From Apodemus sylvaticus (Eukaryota > Chordata > Mammalia > Rodentia > Muridae): a stretch of 64,000 nucleotides of DNA. Every line of letters starts with the position of its first letter. Within the stretch, counting starts at the first letter, position 1. A program made the position numbers and the translations under genes. The DNA is taken from contig NC_067495.1 in assembly GCF_947179515.1 (NCBI RefSeq), positions 27,481,913 to 27,545,912 of the forward strand, given 5' to 3'. This document shows positions 46,958 through 58,403 of this stretch, one piece after another. The notes beneath the pieces are model-generated. The model searched no databases. It saw only the letters and a list, made by a program, of their open reading frames with translations, and was not told the origin of the DNA.

Positions 46958-47654
46958 CTCTCACACTCATCTGCCAGGTTAGTTCTCTCTTTTAGGCTTG
47001 CTTCTGCCTTGCTTGATCCTTACTTTGGACTGAGCCTCCTACTCTGCCTTCCCATGAGCTCACCACATTCACTAGTCTGCAAGCTCATCACAGCACACTC
47101 ATGTCTACAGCTGATGTGTCTGGCCCTCCCGGTGTGCCCTTATAGCTCCTTGATGTTGACACCCTCCCACTCTCCCCATACCTTCACAAGTTTCACACAG
47201 GTGGCCCACGGGACATGTTACCTGGGCTCAGGCGAGATAATGGTATTTCTTTCCTGGGAAACCCTTTTCATTTTCCATGGATGATTTTGGAAGACCTTCC
47301 AGGAATGGCAAGTGTGTTCTTTTTTCTCATCTCATCTTTGTAAGCTAAGAGGGTGGCCCTGGATTTGCAGTAGATGCGGAAAAGGATTCTCTATGTGTTA
47401 GAACGAAAAGATTCTCCTGTTTTTAAATATACAGTAGCTACTTCATGCTTTACAGCACATTTGAGTTAAAATGTTAAAACATTTGAATTATTTATTCCCT
47501 ATCAATAGTAGTGTATTAATTTTTAAGATTAAATGAGATATAAACAACATATCACTTAAGTCTAATGCTTCAAGTAAAAAGCATTATATCCCGCACTGAT
47601 TGGACTAATCACATTTAGTATGAGTTTATCAAACAATTAAGAATATGTGCTCCA

Positions 47655-47832
47655 TCTGGAAAGACTCAGTGAAGCAGTATTCGGCAAAACCAGAACGGGG
47701 AAGTGGGAAGGGGTGGGTGGGAGGACAGGGGAAGAGAAGGGGGCTTACGGGACTTTCGGGGAGTGGGGGGCTAGAAAAGGGGAAATCATTTGAAATGTAA
47801 ATAAATTATATCGAATAAAAAAAATTAAAAAA
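47655..47832 (+). mobile_element. Young L1 3' UTR insertion (178 bp)
   Basis: Only the last part of the L1 3' UTR is present, nearly identical to the 3' UTR of the 13.6-kb L1, with an A-rich tail. The perfect 16-bp duplication AAGAATATGTGCTCCA lies at 47639-47654 and 47833-47848. The site TT/AAGA fits L1 endonuclease preference. Confidence 0.97.
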
Positions 47833-47848
47833 AAGAATATGTGCTCCA

Positions 47849-49711
47849 GTCAAGATGAAGTGCTGTATTTATAGCTATTCTCTTAGCTTGATGTCATGTC
47901 ATGAACCTCAGATTTTAATGCCTCATGTAGGAGCCTGAAGACAACATTGTGAAGCTGCCCTATATTTTTGGCTTTACTTAAAACAATATTTAATATGTTC
48001 CTGAGGAAAGACTGATTACATTTTAAAAATACAAGCCTTGGCAGCCATTGGAGTGAGGGCAATGAAATGCTAACATGTTCACTTGCCTTTATGAAAGGTA
48101 GTATCTTGACTCTTTATAGCTTTCATTAGCCTTTTAGCCTAAAGTTCCCTGCAAATTTATAAGCCTCACCAGTAAGGCCAAGGATATATGCATGCTATAG
48201 AATGTAACTTCTGACATTAAATGCACCTATCTATTCTTCTGTTGTTTGCAGAACAGTGTTTGTCAACATGCTGGAATGCACTTCCTAGGTGATTAGGTCA
48301 ACAGGGACATCTTGAAGAAATAAGAACATCTGGCACCCTTAGTGTACACCAACAATGGTATTTCTGGGGTGAGTGGGCTGCCCTGGGCAAGAGTAACCTT
48401 TTGTACAGCTGATTTGAACAGATCTTGACCACTGTTTATTTGAACATTCCTAACTCCAAATGAAGTGCCAACTATGGCTGCCTACCATAGGTCAAGCTCT
48501 TTGAAGTTGTTGGGTGCATATCTTTTGTGTCCTCTTTTTACTAAAAATACTGGCAGCCTAATTTTGCCTATTCTCAACACCAAATCAAAGCCAAGTGTTT
48601 GCTTTTCTGTGGAATGAGGCTGAGTATCAGTTGGGCCCACCTGGCCTATTCGAGGCAGCTCCTATAGAACAAATAGCTTCATGGTGTCAGAAATGAGATA
48701 GGAGTGTGTACAGAGCATGCTGAGGACCACACCCATCTGAACCTCAAGGCCAGCTATTCAAAGAAACCCTGAATGTGACATATATTGCATTGCTAAATTG
48801 TCATGTACTGTCTGAGGTCACTGAGAATCTAGCTCTGTAAGTGGCTCTTCCCTCAACTTCAGATCCAAGCATGTTATGTCAAGTGTGCTCCAACCCTGCC
48901 CCATCTTGAGTCAGGCTGGCCCTGTAATACAGAAAGGGAACAACAGTAAGCATATAAGGGTATTAAAATAACACTGTCCTTGAGAAAAGCTAGGAGTTAA
49001 AGGCTCTCCAACAGAGGTTACTATTGTTCACTCCATGATATATGAGTGTCTACAATGGGAGAAAGAAGCCAAAAGTTCGACCATGGGAGTCTCATCCATG
49101 AAAGGAAAATTCAATCTGGAATTCAGCGGGTTCTAGTGGATTTTGAGAGCATCCGGTTTGATGACATTAGCTCTGTGCTGCCCTTTGTTCTTAGACTCAG
49201 ACGTTTCATCTGAGGCTGATACTGCACGGTCTAAGACTCTATGGAGAACACCAGCTGGATGCCTCAATGGGGCTTTCCACAGTCAATTTCTGTCAGATGT
49301 TTTGACTGGCCAATCAATCAACTTGATAACGTTTTGCTCTGTATTCTATCTACCTATCTCTGTATCTGTGTATCTGTCTGTCTATCTGTCTATCTGTATA
49401 TCTATCTCTTGTTAATTGTTATTTTTCTTTAGCTTGAAATATGCTTAATAAACTCATTAATTTGAAACCAAAGTATGGCCATCATAGAACAGTGGGAGAG
49501 AAGGATACAGAACCACATACAATTAATGTCAGTCTTAGGAACAATGCAGTTGTACTCAAAGTTACTTTTGAATTCCCCTCCATTCCAGTATTTTAAATCA
49601 TCTCCTTTCTTTCCTGTTTCCAACTTCACCAATAACCTGGTTGCCTATGTAGCCCCTATTACTTTCCCAGGCAGTTTTCCATTTTACTTTCTTAACCCTA
49701 ATTTGTATTTT
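47849..49711. other. No recognisable feature
   Basis: Unassigned sequence; a TCTA/TCTG-like run lies at about 49345-49407. Confidence 0.45.
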
Positions 49712-50043
49712 TGTGTGTTTGCACACAGGTTCACATATGTGGAGGATGCACACACAAATGTGTGCTTCTGGAGGCCAGAGATCAGTCCCAGGTGTCATTT
49801 CTCCGTAGACATCATCTACCTTATTTCTTGAGACAGAATCTCTCACTGGGACTCGAGGTTTTCCAAAGACTAGTCCAGTTGGCTAGTGAGAACCAGGGAT
49901 CAGCTTGCCTCCACCACCACAGTTCTAGGATTATAGGAATGTAGCACTATGTTCAGCATTCTTTATGTGGATTTTGGAGGTTGAAATTGAGATCAAATAC
50001 TTATACGGCAAGTACTTTATGTATTGAGTTATCGACACAGCCC
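49712..50043 (-). mobile_element. B4-type SINE
   Basis: Complement of B4 over nearly its full length: 'TTCTGGAGGCCAGAGATCAG', 'TTGAGACAGAATCTCTCACTG', 'GTTCTAGGATTATAGGAATG', ending 'ATCGACACAGCCC'. Confidence 0.75.
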
Positions 50044-50802
50044 ATGTCTAAGCCTTTTATACAAGCTGCTCACTTTAAGACACAAAATCCCTATCCTTTC
50101 TGTTTTCCTCCCTCTCTCGCTCTATCCACATAAGCAGAATTACTCCTTTTTTCTCTGGCTAATCATTGGAACTTTTATGCATGGTCTTTTTCATTGTTTC
50201 CCATGTCACATTACACTACTGGTGTCGTTGGCTTCTTTCTGCACCCTAAACTGTGAGAGTTTTTTTTTTAAGCTAGTGGCTATATCTCATTCATATCATA
50301 TCTCTAACATATACAGCATGTACAAAGCAGGTACCTAATGACTGAATGAAGAGAGAAATGGGAGACATAAATGAAATATCCAAAACTGTTCTGAGTTGTG
50401 AATATGGGACAGCTGTGTGAGTCTGGACAGAAGTCAAGATGCTTCTTGTCTGTGGCAGCTGGCAGGACTACATGAAATGGGATAATTCTTAGTCTGTTCT
50501 TGATGAGCAGTAACAAGAAGAAAATACTGAGCTTCTAAACTCCATTTTCTATAGTACATGTCAATATGTTTCTCCATAGTAACATGTTCCTTCACAATCT
50601 TGTGTCAAGAGAATGCCAAGGAGCTCTCTTCCGCATTACAGCAATTCTTTTCATCTCTAAAAGAAAAATCATTGTAAATAAAAGCTAATACAAACAGTTA
50701 GCCAAGTCAGACCTTGCATCACTAAAAGTCATGGGAGCTGGTAGCATTGTAGAGTGCTCAAAAATAAGGCTCTAGGTTGAAGTTCTAGAGCAATGAGGAT
50801 GG

Positions 50803-50836
50803 GTTTGATTGATCCATTGATTGATTGATTGATTGA
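50803..50836. repeat. (TTGA)n microsatellite
   Basis: Imperfect TTGA units, seven or so. Confidence 0.85.
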
Positions 50837-50847
50837 GATTAATAAAG

Positions 50848-50945
50848 CCAGGGCAGGTGTAGTCACTCTCGGAACTGGGTACCTGAGGTAAAAGAATGGA
50901 AAGTTCAAGATATGCTTGGGCTATGTAACTGGGGAGGGGGTGAGA
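50848..50945 (+). mobile_element. Diverged B1-like SINE
   Basis: 'CCAGGGCAGGTGTAGTCACTC' region to 'GCTTGGGCTATGTAACTGGGG' follows an old B1/pB1 monomer. Confidence 0.5.
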
Positions 50946-50959
50946 AAACAGAAAAGGCC

Positions 50960-51178
50960 AGGGCTGGAAAGATGGCTCAGCAGTTAAGAACAAGTATTGT
51001 TCTTGCAGAGAACCTGAGTTCAGTTCCCAAGCCCCCATGTCAGGCAGCTCACAACATCCTGTAACTCCAGCTCTAGAGAATCCGGTACCCTTTTTCATCC
51101 TCCATGGACTCCTGCCCTCACACACTTCCCCACAGACACACATACATACACATAATCAAAAATAAATAAAATCTTTAA
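50960..51178 (+). mobile_element. B3/B2-type SINE
   Basis: 'GGGCTGGAAAGATGGCTCAG' head, 'CTGAGTTCAGTTCCCAAGC' B-box region, 'CTGTAACTCCAGCTCTAGAG', CA-rich stretch and 'AAAATAAATAAAATC' tail. Nearly complete. Confidence 0.88.
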
Positions 51179-51763
51179 AGTCTTAGATTACTAAAGTGAT
51201 AAATTATATTAGGTTTTCGGACACTGCTCAAAGGTAGACATCTGCTTTTTAAATGCCTATTTGATGCTTAATTTGACATTGGGTAGTATACTACTTTCTT
51301 AGCTTGTTTACATTTGTATTCATTTTTCTTAGACTGAAAATCTTCACTTCTAGACATTAACAATTGAATGTTACAAGATATTTCCTATCCATTCACATTG
51401 AGACAGTGAGAGGCCAGTGATTGGAGGGGAGAGAGGAGGAGGAGCTAAGAGAGGTGAGGGGCAGAAAGAGACAGAAAGGGTTACATGGATGAGATGAGCA
51501 GGGCAGAGAAGGAGGTTAGGATATCCAGATGGCTTCAGACGCATTTCTGGGGTTTTGGAGAGGCTAGATAGTTGGGATGAGACTTTATCATTGTAAATTG
51601 GCATTATGTAATTGGGAGTTTTATATACATAAAGATATTTGGTTAACTATTCAAGTTTAAGAGTCACGCTTTACTGGATACTTGAGAGGAGTGGTGCAGA
51701 GGCCTGGCAGGGCAGTGCTCACTCTTAATACTTACCCACTACAATTGGAAGCATTTTTTCTTT

Positions 51764-51944
51764 TTTTTTAAAGATTTATTTATTTATTATTATATGAAGT
51801 ACACTGTACTTCAGACACACCAGAAGAAGGTGGCGGGTCTCATTACAGATGGTTGTGAGCCACCATGTGGTTGCTGGGATTTGAACTCAGGACCTTTGGG
51901 AGAGCAGTCAGTGCTCTTAACCACTGAGCCATCTCACCAGTCCC
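51764..51944 (-). mobile_element. B2 SINE with target-site duplication
   Basis: Complement of B2: AT-rich tail first, then 'TACTTCAGACACACCAGAAG', 'GTGAGCCACCATGTGGTTGC', 'GAGCCATCTCACCAGTCCC'. A perfect 13-bp duplication GCATTTTTTCTTT lies at 51751-51763 and 51945-51957. Confidence 0.95.
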
Positions 51945-51957
51945 GCATTTTTTCTTT

Positions 51958-53134
51958 ATTAATAATAAAAATAAATATATACAATGTATTGATGTAGAAT
52001 ATGAACATAAACAATTAAAGTACACAATGAAACTTCAAATCTTGACATTTAAAAAAATTATTTTTTGTCTTCAAACTATAAGTACATCTACAGTCAGGGC
52101 AATTCTGTTTAGAAGCCCTTCAAAGACTATGTCCTTCTCTATTTGGTTATATTGCTGACATCTTCACGCCGACTTTAGGTTCGTCATTTGTTTCTGTTCA
52201 TTTCCTCTCACGCATACCCTTTTCCAGTTTAACAAGGCATCCTAAATATGTAAACACTCCGATATTTAAAAAACAAAAACAAACACCAGAGAACAATCTA
52301 AAGTTTATCTACCCACTTGCAGCCCAAAGGAAATGTTTGTCAAATCCCTACAGATCTAGAGTCATATAGATTTGCTTAACTGTTAGAGAATTCTGGTTCA
52401 TAAAGCCTATGACAGGGTGGGAAGGAGGATTTCTTCCGGAGCAAGCTCTTTTTGCCTGCTCTCTAGGCCAGCCGGAGCTTGTTCTGACAGGCTCCCTGTG
52501 TCAGAAACCCACTGCCCCACATCACCCCTGCCGGGAAGAGAGTACTTGTCATGCTTAGCTCCATGAACATGCTGGAATTGAAAGGCAAAACAAACCAATA
52601 AACGAAACATTAACAAAAGCATGTTTATGTTATCCATCTTCAAGGTGTAACAGTTTTTAAAATGCCACTTTTGAGCTTGGGAAAGAAAGGGCAGTTCCCA
52701 TGGAGGAATGACACTGTCCACATCACTAAGGGGACAGAGGGAAGCTCAGGTGGGCAAAGCTTAAGGGAAGGACTTCATGGCAAAGGCACAGAATAGAATC
52801 CAACAATTCAAATTTCCTCTGAAATTGGGATCACAGGTAGAATGCAAAACGATTGGAGTGAATTATGTCACATGTAGAAACTTCCTTTGGTAACATGATA
52901 TTTTAAATGGAGGCATTCAGCCCATGATTACATGTTTGTCCATTCAAAAGGAGTCTATGTTGTATCTGTAAGACACATGAACATTAGAAAGGTCTAATGT
53001 TCTAGAAAGGTTTAGAATGGTCATGAAAATAGTGTATATAGGACTATACAGGACTTCCATATAGGACTTACTCTTTGCCAACACACACACATATGGGGGG
53101 ATATATAATTAATTTATTCCTCCTAAAAGACTTT
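51958..53134. other. No recognisable feature
   Basis: Unassigned sequence. The 104-codon minus-strand frame at 52407-52721 shows no known domain. Confidence 0.45.
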
Positions 53135-53270
53135 CTAAGGTAGGTACCATGGCCATCTCCATTTTACAGGTTAGAAAACTGAGGTTCAGCCAGCTTAAAT
53201 AAGTTCTCAAGGTGTTTCAGTAGTGGAACTAGCCTTGAACCCTGGCCATCTGCCTCCAAACTGTCTTCTT
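53135..53270 (-). mobile_element. MIR SINE
   Basis: Complement of the MIR core: 'CCATTTTACAGGTTAGAAAAC', 'TGAGGTTCAGCCAGCTTAA', then 'CCTTGAACCCTGGCCATCTG'. Confidence 0.85.
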
Positions 53271-54162
53271 CTGACCTCCTCAAGGTTTGTTTTTGATATA
53301 ACGGAATGTAAAGCAGCAGGAGTCAAAGAGAGGCATTGAGGAGGGACAACATTGTGTTCCAAAAAGAGCTGGCAATAGATACAGCGGATTGGCTAGCTGA
53401 TAAGGATGGAATGGGGTTTGGAAAATTGCATACTCTCATGAAGCAAACATGCAATTGTGTCCTTTCAAAAGTGACAGAAAGTATTCAAACCATCCCATTT
53501 TTCTTCTCTCCCATTTCAACATTTACTTCAGACTGTGTTGTCCTGGCAGCATCTTACTCAAAATTGGCTACGGCATTTAAAGGGCTGAATAAATGCTTAG
53601 ACACAAATGACCTGGGAAAAATGAACAGTTAGCTTTGGGCATATTAAAAAGATGGTTTTGATCATTGTAAGGCTTATGGCATCTTACAAGGCACTCTTCG
53701 CATTTTTTTTTGTAGACATAAGTATTCAAATCCACAATGCTTGCATAGGGTTTGCTAGAACTCATTGGATTGAACCATTTAACATTATCTACAATAGCCA
53801 AACCAAACTTCCTATGGATGAGCACATTCCCCTGGCCTGGATGCCACGCTCATTACACAAACTACAGATTGGTTCCTGGGCTACAGCATTGAACCACCCA
53901 GAAGCCTGTTAGACTCCTGCCATCTCAGATCCCACTGCAGATCTGCTACACAAGACTTTCCCCTTTATCCAAATCTGTCAGGCAATCCATATGAATATTA
54001 AAGTTGAGTGCATCACAGTGGTCACTAAATTTGCCACAGAGTTTAGTTATAGAAAAGGAAGTTGCTGGTGAGCCTAGGTTGGTTATAAGTAGATCAATCT
54101 TTTGAAAGGTATATTCTTAGCATCACTTGTAATCTAGCTTAATTATCTTTTTCAATTTTAAT
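53271..54162. other. Unassigned; one 98-codon open frame
   Basis: The frame at 53336-53632 (plus) codes for 98 residues including 'DTADWLADKDGMGFGKLHTL'. I recognise no family, there is no upstream promoter signal that I can see, and the length is within chance for this DNA. Confidence 0.3.
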
Positions 54163-54525
54163 TTTTATGTGTGCATGCATGCATGCATGTAGGCATGTGC
54201 ATGTGAGCACATATACTCTCAGGAACAGAATAGGGCACCAGATCCCCCGGAGCTATAGTTATAAGCAGTTATAACCACCTGATATGGGTACTGGGAATCA
54301 AACACAGATCCTTTGTAAGAGCAGCTCATATTTTTTTTTGGTTTTTTTTTTTAGAGCCAGGGTTTCTCTGTGTAGCCCTGGCTGTCCTGGAACTCACTCT
54401 GTAGATCAGGCTGGCCTCGAACTCAGAAATCCGCCTGCCTCTGCCTCCCAAGTGCTGGGATTAGAGGCATGCACCGCTGCTACCACCACCCAGTGCAGAT
54501 CATGTTCTTAACCACTGTCTCTGTA
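54163..54525 (-). mobile_element. B3-like SINE split by a B1
   Basis: The complement of B3 runs from the GCAT-rich tail (54172-54190) through 'GGTACTGGGAATCAAACACAG' to 'AGAGCAGCTCAT' (54329) and resumes at 'CAGATCATGTTCTTAACCAC' (54496). The B1 at 54330-54494 lies between. Confidence 0.8.
54330..54494 (-). mobile_element. B1 SINE nested in a B3
   Basis: A T-rich tail (54330-54352) followed by the complement of a full B1. The flanks GCAGCTCAT (54321-54329) and GCAGATCAT (54495-54503) form a 9-bp duplication with one mismatch. Confidence 0.9.
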
Positions 54526-54911
54526 GGCCCCCAAATAATCTTCTTGATGCCGAACTATCTTTGGTATGTCTTTATGGTAGCTCTAGACCACTTGTGTCCT
54601 TACTTCAAAGCAGACTAATTACCTTTTCCAAACTTCAAAACAATCTTTAGCATTGGTAGCACACATAAATATTCACCCAATTTCTATCCAACTAGACATA
54701 AAGCAATCAAAATAATATCAACAGCTATCACTTACGCAGTGTTTATAAAACTAAGTCTTGAAAATCAATTCATTTCCACAGAGCCCATACATCTGGTACA
54801 TGATGAGGTGCATCACCTGGTCTGTCCATACAGGAAAGCATGGACCAGAAGTGCTTCTAGAAAATCAGTGCTTCTCAAGGTTCCAATAGGTTCTTATAAA
54901 AATACTTTCAA

Positions 54912-55073
54912 GGGCTGGAGAGATGATGGCTCAGAGATTAAGAGCACTGGCTGCTCTTCCATAGGTCCTTAGTTCAATTCTTAGCAACCATGTGCTGGCT
55001 CATAATCATCTATAATGGGATCTGGTACCCTCTTCTTGCCTGAAGGCATACATGGAGGCAGAATACTGCACAT
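54912..55073 (+). mobile_element. B2/B3 SINE
   Basis: 'AGGGCTGGAGAGATGATGGC' head, 'GAGCACTGGCTGCTCTTCC', 'TTCAATTCTTAGCAACCATG', 'ATAATGGGATCTGGTACCC'. Its A-rich tail merges into the purine tract that follows. Confidence 0.9.
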
Positions 55074-55081
55074 AAGAAGGA

Positions 55082-55152
<71 letters not shown>

Positions 55153-55285
55153 GAGAAAAGAAAAAGAGAAAGAGAAAGAGAAAGAAAAGAAAAGAAAAGA
55201 AGAGAAGAGAAGAGAAGAGAAGAGAAGAGAAAAGAAAAGAAAAGAAAAGAAAAGAAAAGAAAAGAAAAGAAAAGGAGAAAGAAAA
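55074..55285. repeat. 212-bp uninterrupted purine tract
   Basis: Only A and G occur over 212 bp. Sub-blocks are (GAAA)n at about 55081-55152, a mixed GAGAAA block, (GAAGA)n at about 55198-55231 and (GAAAA)n to about 55275. It lies between a B2/B3 tail and a B1 head. The phenylalanine/serine-rich minus-strand frames of up to 158 codons are translations of this repeat. Confidence 0.98.
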
Positions 55286-55286
55286 C

Positions 55287-55430
55287 ACTCGGCCAGGCAT
55301 TGGTGGCACACTCTTTTAATCCCAGCATTTGGGAGGTGGAGGCAGGCGGATTTCTGAGTTCGAGGCCAGCCTGGTCTACGGAGTGAGTTCCAGGACAGCC
55401 AGGGCTACCCAGAGAAACATTGTATCGAAA
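55287..55430 (+). mobile_element. B1 SINE
   Basis: Full B1 on the plus strand ('GGCCAGGCATTGGTGGCACA', 'TGAGTTCGAGGCCAGCCTGG') with an A-rich tail containing CAAA and GAAA units to about 55481. Confidence 0.95.
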
Positions 55431-55774
55431 AAAAACAAACAAACAAACAAAAAACAAAAAAAAGAAAGAAAGAAAGAAAATATTCTCAAAATAAGGACTG
55501 ATTATTTACTCTGGGGAATATAATATACTTCAGAAATTTTATTCAACAAAATGAAATAAGGAAGGCCAGCACCTACCAGCACATCATTTCACAAAAGCAA
55601 AACATTCCTTCTGGTCTCTAAGCATCGGTTAAAATTGCAACATCATATAGTCTGTAGCTTGGATGTGCTTTAAAATGCCCATCTCTATAACTGGAATGGA
55701 CTTCAAGCTCAAACTTCCTTGACTTTTCTATAAATGAAACACCATTGAAAACCCTAAGAATTTATGATATTGCT

Positions 55775-56395
55775 TGTAGGGCACAAACAGCTCCTTACCA
55801 GGCTCTACCTGTCCCGGAACAAGTAACCATGACACCCCCTGAGAGGACCGTGACAACCAGTCTTGTAGCATAAAACCTAGAGTTCTGCATGCTAATGAGG
55901 TATCTAGATAGGTCCCAAGTGTTTAGCCAATGAGTTTCCCTTCCTAGTCATCCCTTCCTGAAGAAGATATTTAATCCCTGGTTCACCCTGAGTAAGACAG
56001 ATATGTTCATATCCACCATAAAAATAAAACAATTTAGACAAGCAAGGACCATCTCCTTCATCAAGGATTGCCACTGGGGGAAGCCTTTGTTGTAAAGAGT
56101 CTTGCTTAAATCTCCTGGAGAAGACCTTCTCTCTTTCAGCCTTTGGTACTTTCAGCACTCACTCAGAACTAAACTGGATTCCACCTTATCTTGGACTAAG
56201 TCACCCCTTTCCTGCCTGGCATGTAGGATATACCCTGGGACAACCTGTTCTCAACTCCTTGAGGTCCCCATCTCAGTCTCCAGCTGTTCTCACCTGAGGA
56301 AATATGGGCTGGGACCCCCTATGTCCAATTGCCTTCCCCGGGGAACTTTGCCACCAGTGCTCGGCATCCTAGGAGTGAAGCAGACACATAGCAGG
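55775..56395 (+). mobile_element. Possible solo LTR
   Basis: A CCAAT box (55927-55931), a TATA variant ATATTTAATC (55967-55976) and AATAAA (56023-56028) follow each other within 100 bp, as in the U3-R part of a retroviral LTR. The start TGTAGGGCAC is a plausible 5' edge; the 3' edge is not resolved. No internal retroviral sequence is present and the family is unknown. Confidence 0.4.
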
Positions 56396-56472
56396 ACAAT
56401 TGATGGCTTTGCTTATTTAGTAACTCACCACTTTGATTTCTCTTTTTTTCTACAGACAGACACATTATTTTG

Positions 56473-56592
56473 AGATATAAGGTTGGATAGTTTTTTGCTA
56501 TATATCCCAGCATGGTTTCAAACTCATGATTCCCCCTGCTTCAGCCTAACAGATACTGGGATTTCAGTCATGTGTCATCACATCTGTATTCT
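56473..56592 (-). mobile_element. Diverged B1-like SINE
   Basis: Complement of an old B1: 'TTTTGCTATATATCCCAGCA', 'GTTTCAAACTCATGATTCCC', 'ACTGGGATTTCAGTCATGTG'. Confidence 0.65.
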
Positions 56593-57056
56593 AAATAGAA
56601 TCTCCCAGACAATTTTAATAGACTTGACCAATGTCTTGTGCTTTGGTTGAAGTGGAGAGAGAGTCTCTTACCCTTCAACATCTACCTCAATGTCCCTAGA
56701 ACTTCAGAGACCTGGAAATGGGTAATAGAAGAAAAAATACGTAGGGAGAAAATTTGCCAATTTCACTTGTGTTCTTGTCTGGGGCACCTTAGTGATACTC
56801 TCTGGCTTTTTAAAAGAAGAGCCCACAAGATCTTAACTCTCCTCTTCACAATGGAGAGGAAACTTAAAAAAAAAAAAAAGAGCTGAAAAGGAAAAACTCC
56901 AAACTTAATGAACAAAAACAAACCAGTCACAGAAACTCAAAGAAAAGTAATATCTAGCTGCACAACAGAGTAAAGACTGTTTTCCCCCTTAAATTATTTC
57001 TGTGTACTAGAAACACAAGTAAATGCAAACAAATCCAAAGGTGTGGTTATAATGCA

Positions 57057-57096
57057 GGGTAAACAAAACAAAACAAAACAAACAAACAAACAAACA
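57057..57096. repeat. (AAAAC/AAAC)n microsatellite
   Basis: Four AAAAC-like then four AAAC units. Confidence 0.92.
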
Positions 57097-57217
57097 GTGG
57101 GTCCCAGACAACAATTCAAACCTACCTGGTAATTATGCAGTGTGTGTCATTGAGTAGCCACCGACAAGCCATAATTCTCACATGCACATAATATAATCAA
57201 AATTCACCAAATGTTAC

Positions 57218-57432
57218 CTCAAACTATCAACTTGACACCACCTAGAGTCATCCAAGAAAGGAAGTTCAACTAAGGAATTGTCCAGACCACATTGGTCGGT
57301 AGGCATGTATGAGGGAGATTGTCTTGATTGTTAATTGATGAAGGAGGGCCCAGACATTACAGGCAGCACCATTACGTGGAAAGGTAGTCTTGGGCTCTAT
57401 AAAGAAGACAGCTAATGTGATGCAAAACAAAA
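57218..57432 (+). mobile_element. Dispersed rodent repeat, family not named
   Basis: 'CTATCAACTTGACACCACC' region, 'TAGAGTCATCCAAGAAAGG', 'AATTGATGAAGGAGGGCCCAG' and 'GGGCTCTATAAAGAAGACAG' follow the complementary end of the repeat seen at 20930-21375. Confidence 0.55.
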
Positions 57433-57435
57433 GTG

Positions 57436-58060
57436 ATAAAAAGTACATGGTATTGGTACAGAAACAGACACGTTGATCAATGGAATCAAATTGAAGACCC
57501 AGAAATAAACCCACACACCTATGGACACTTGATTTTTGACAAAGCCCAAACCATACAATGGAAAAAACAAAGCATCTTCAGCAAATGGTGCTGGTCTAGC
57601 TGGATGTTTGGATGTAGAAGGATAAAAATAGATACATTTTAATCACCTTGTGCAAAACTCAAATCCAAGTGGATCAAGGTCCTCAACACTAAATTGAATA
57701 GAACAGAAAGTGTGAAATAGCCTTGAATTCATTGGTACAGGAGAAAACTCCTTGAACAGGGCACCAATAGCTTATGCTCTACGATCAACAATTGATAAAT
57801 GGGGTCTCATGAAACTGCAAAGCTGCTGTAAGGCAAAGGACAATGTCAATAAGACAAATGGCAGCCAATAAATTGGGAAAGGATCTTCACCAACCCTACA
57901 TCTCACAGAGGGTTAATACCCAAAATTTATAAAGAACTCAAGAAATTAGACATCAACAACCCAAACAGCCTAATTAAAAAATGTGGCACAGAACTAAACA
58001 GAAAATTCTGAAGAGAAGAATCTCAAATACCTAAGAAGCACTTAAAGAAATGTTCAACGG
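57436..58060 (+). pseudogene. Oldest nested L1: ORF2 C-terminal fragment
   Basis: It aligns with copy 1 from about 42018 to 42657 ('TGGTATTGGTACAG', 'GATCAATGGAAT', 'AACCCACACACCTATGG'). A stop (TAA after 'IDTF' at about 57640) and several indels break the frame. It ends abruptly at 'AAATGTTCAAC', in the middle of ORF2, where the next L1 begins. No product is expected. Confidence 0.93.
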
Positions 58061-58403
58061 GTGTACCTGTGCCCAGAACCTGAGCACATAGGTGGTTCAT
58101 CTGCCAGCCAGCCTGTCATGGGGCCTGTGCCCTACGTGGGGATCAGCCCAGGGAGTGACTCTTCCACCGCTATCTTTGCTACATGACAGAGCAGTCCAGG
58201 AGCACCTGGTTCACTGAGACAACCCAAGTATAACATTGCTTGGGGCAAGACTCAGTAGGGTTCCAATGGCACAAAAGAGCAATCAGCAATCTGGGCCAGA
58301 GGAAACCCAAGCATCCAGTGTCACAGAAATAGCCTTAAAGGTCCACAGGAGGTTGAATCACTAGCCAGTGACATTAAGACCATCTAGCACCAGTGAGACT
58401 AGA

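Noticed and set aside
53336..53632. 98-codon plus-strand frame as a small gene
   Set aside because: No recognisable family, promoter or splice context, and the length is within chance expectation.
54981..55457. Minus-strand open frames of 99-158 codons rich in Phe, Ser and Leu
   Set aside because: They translate the complement of the pure purine tract and the adjoining B1; composition and position show them to be repeat artefacts.
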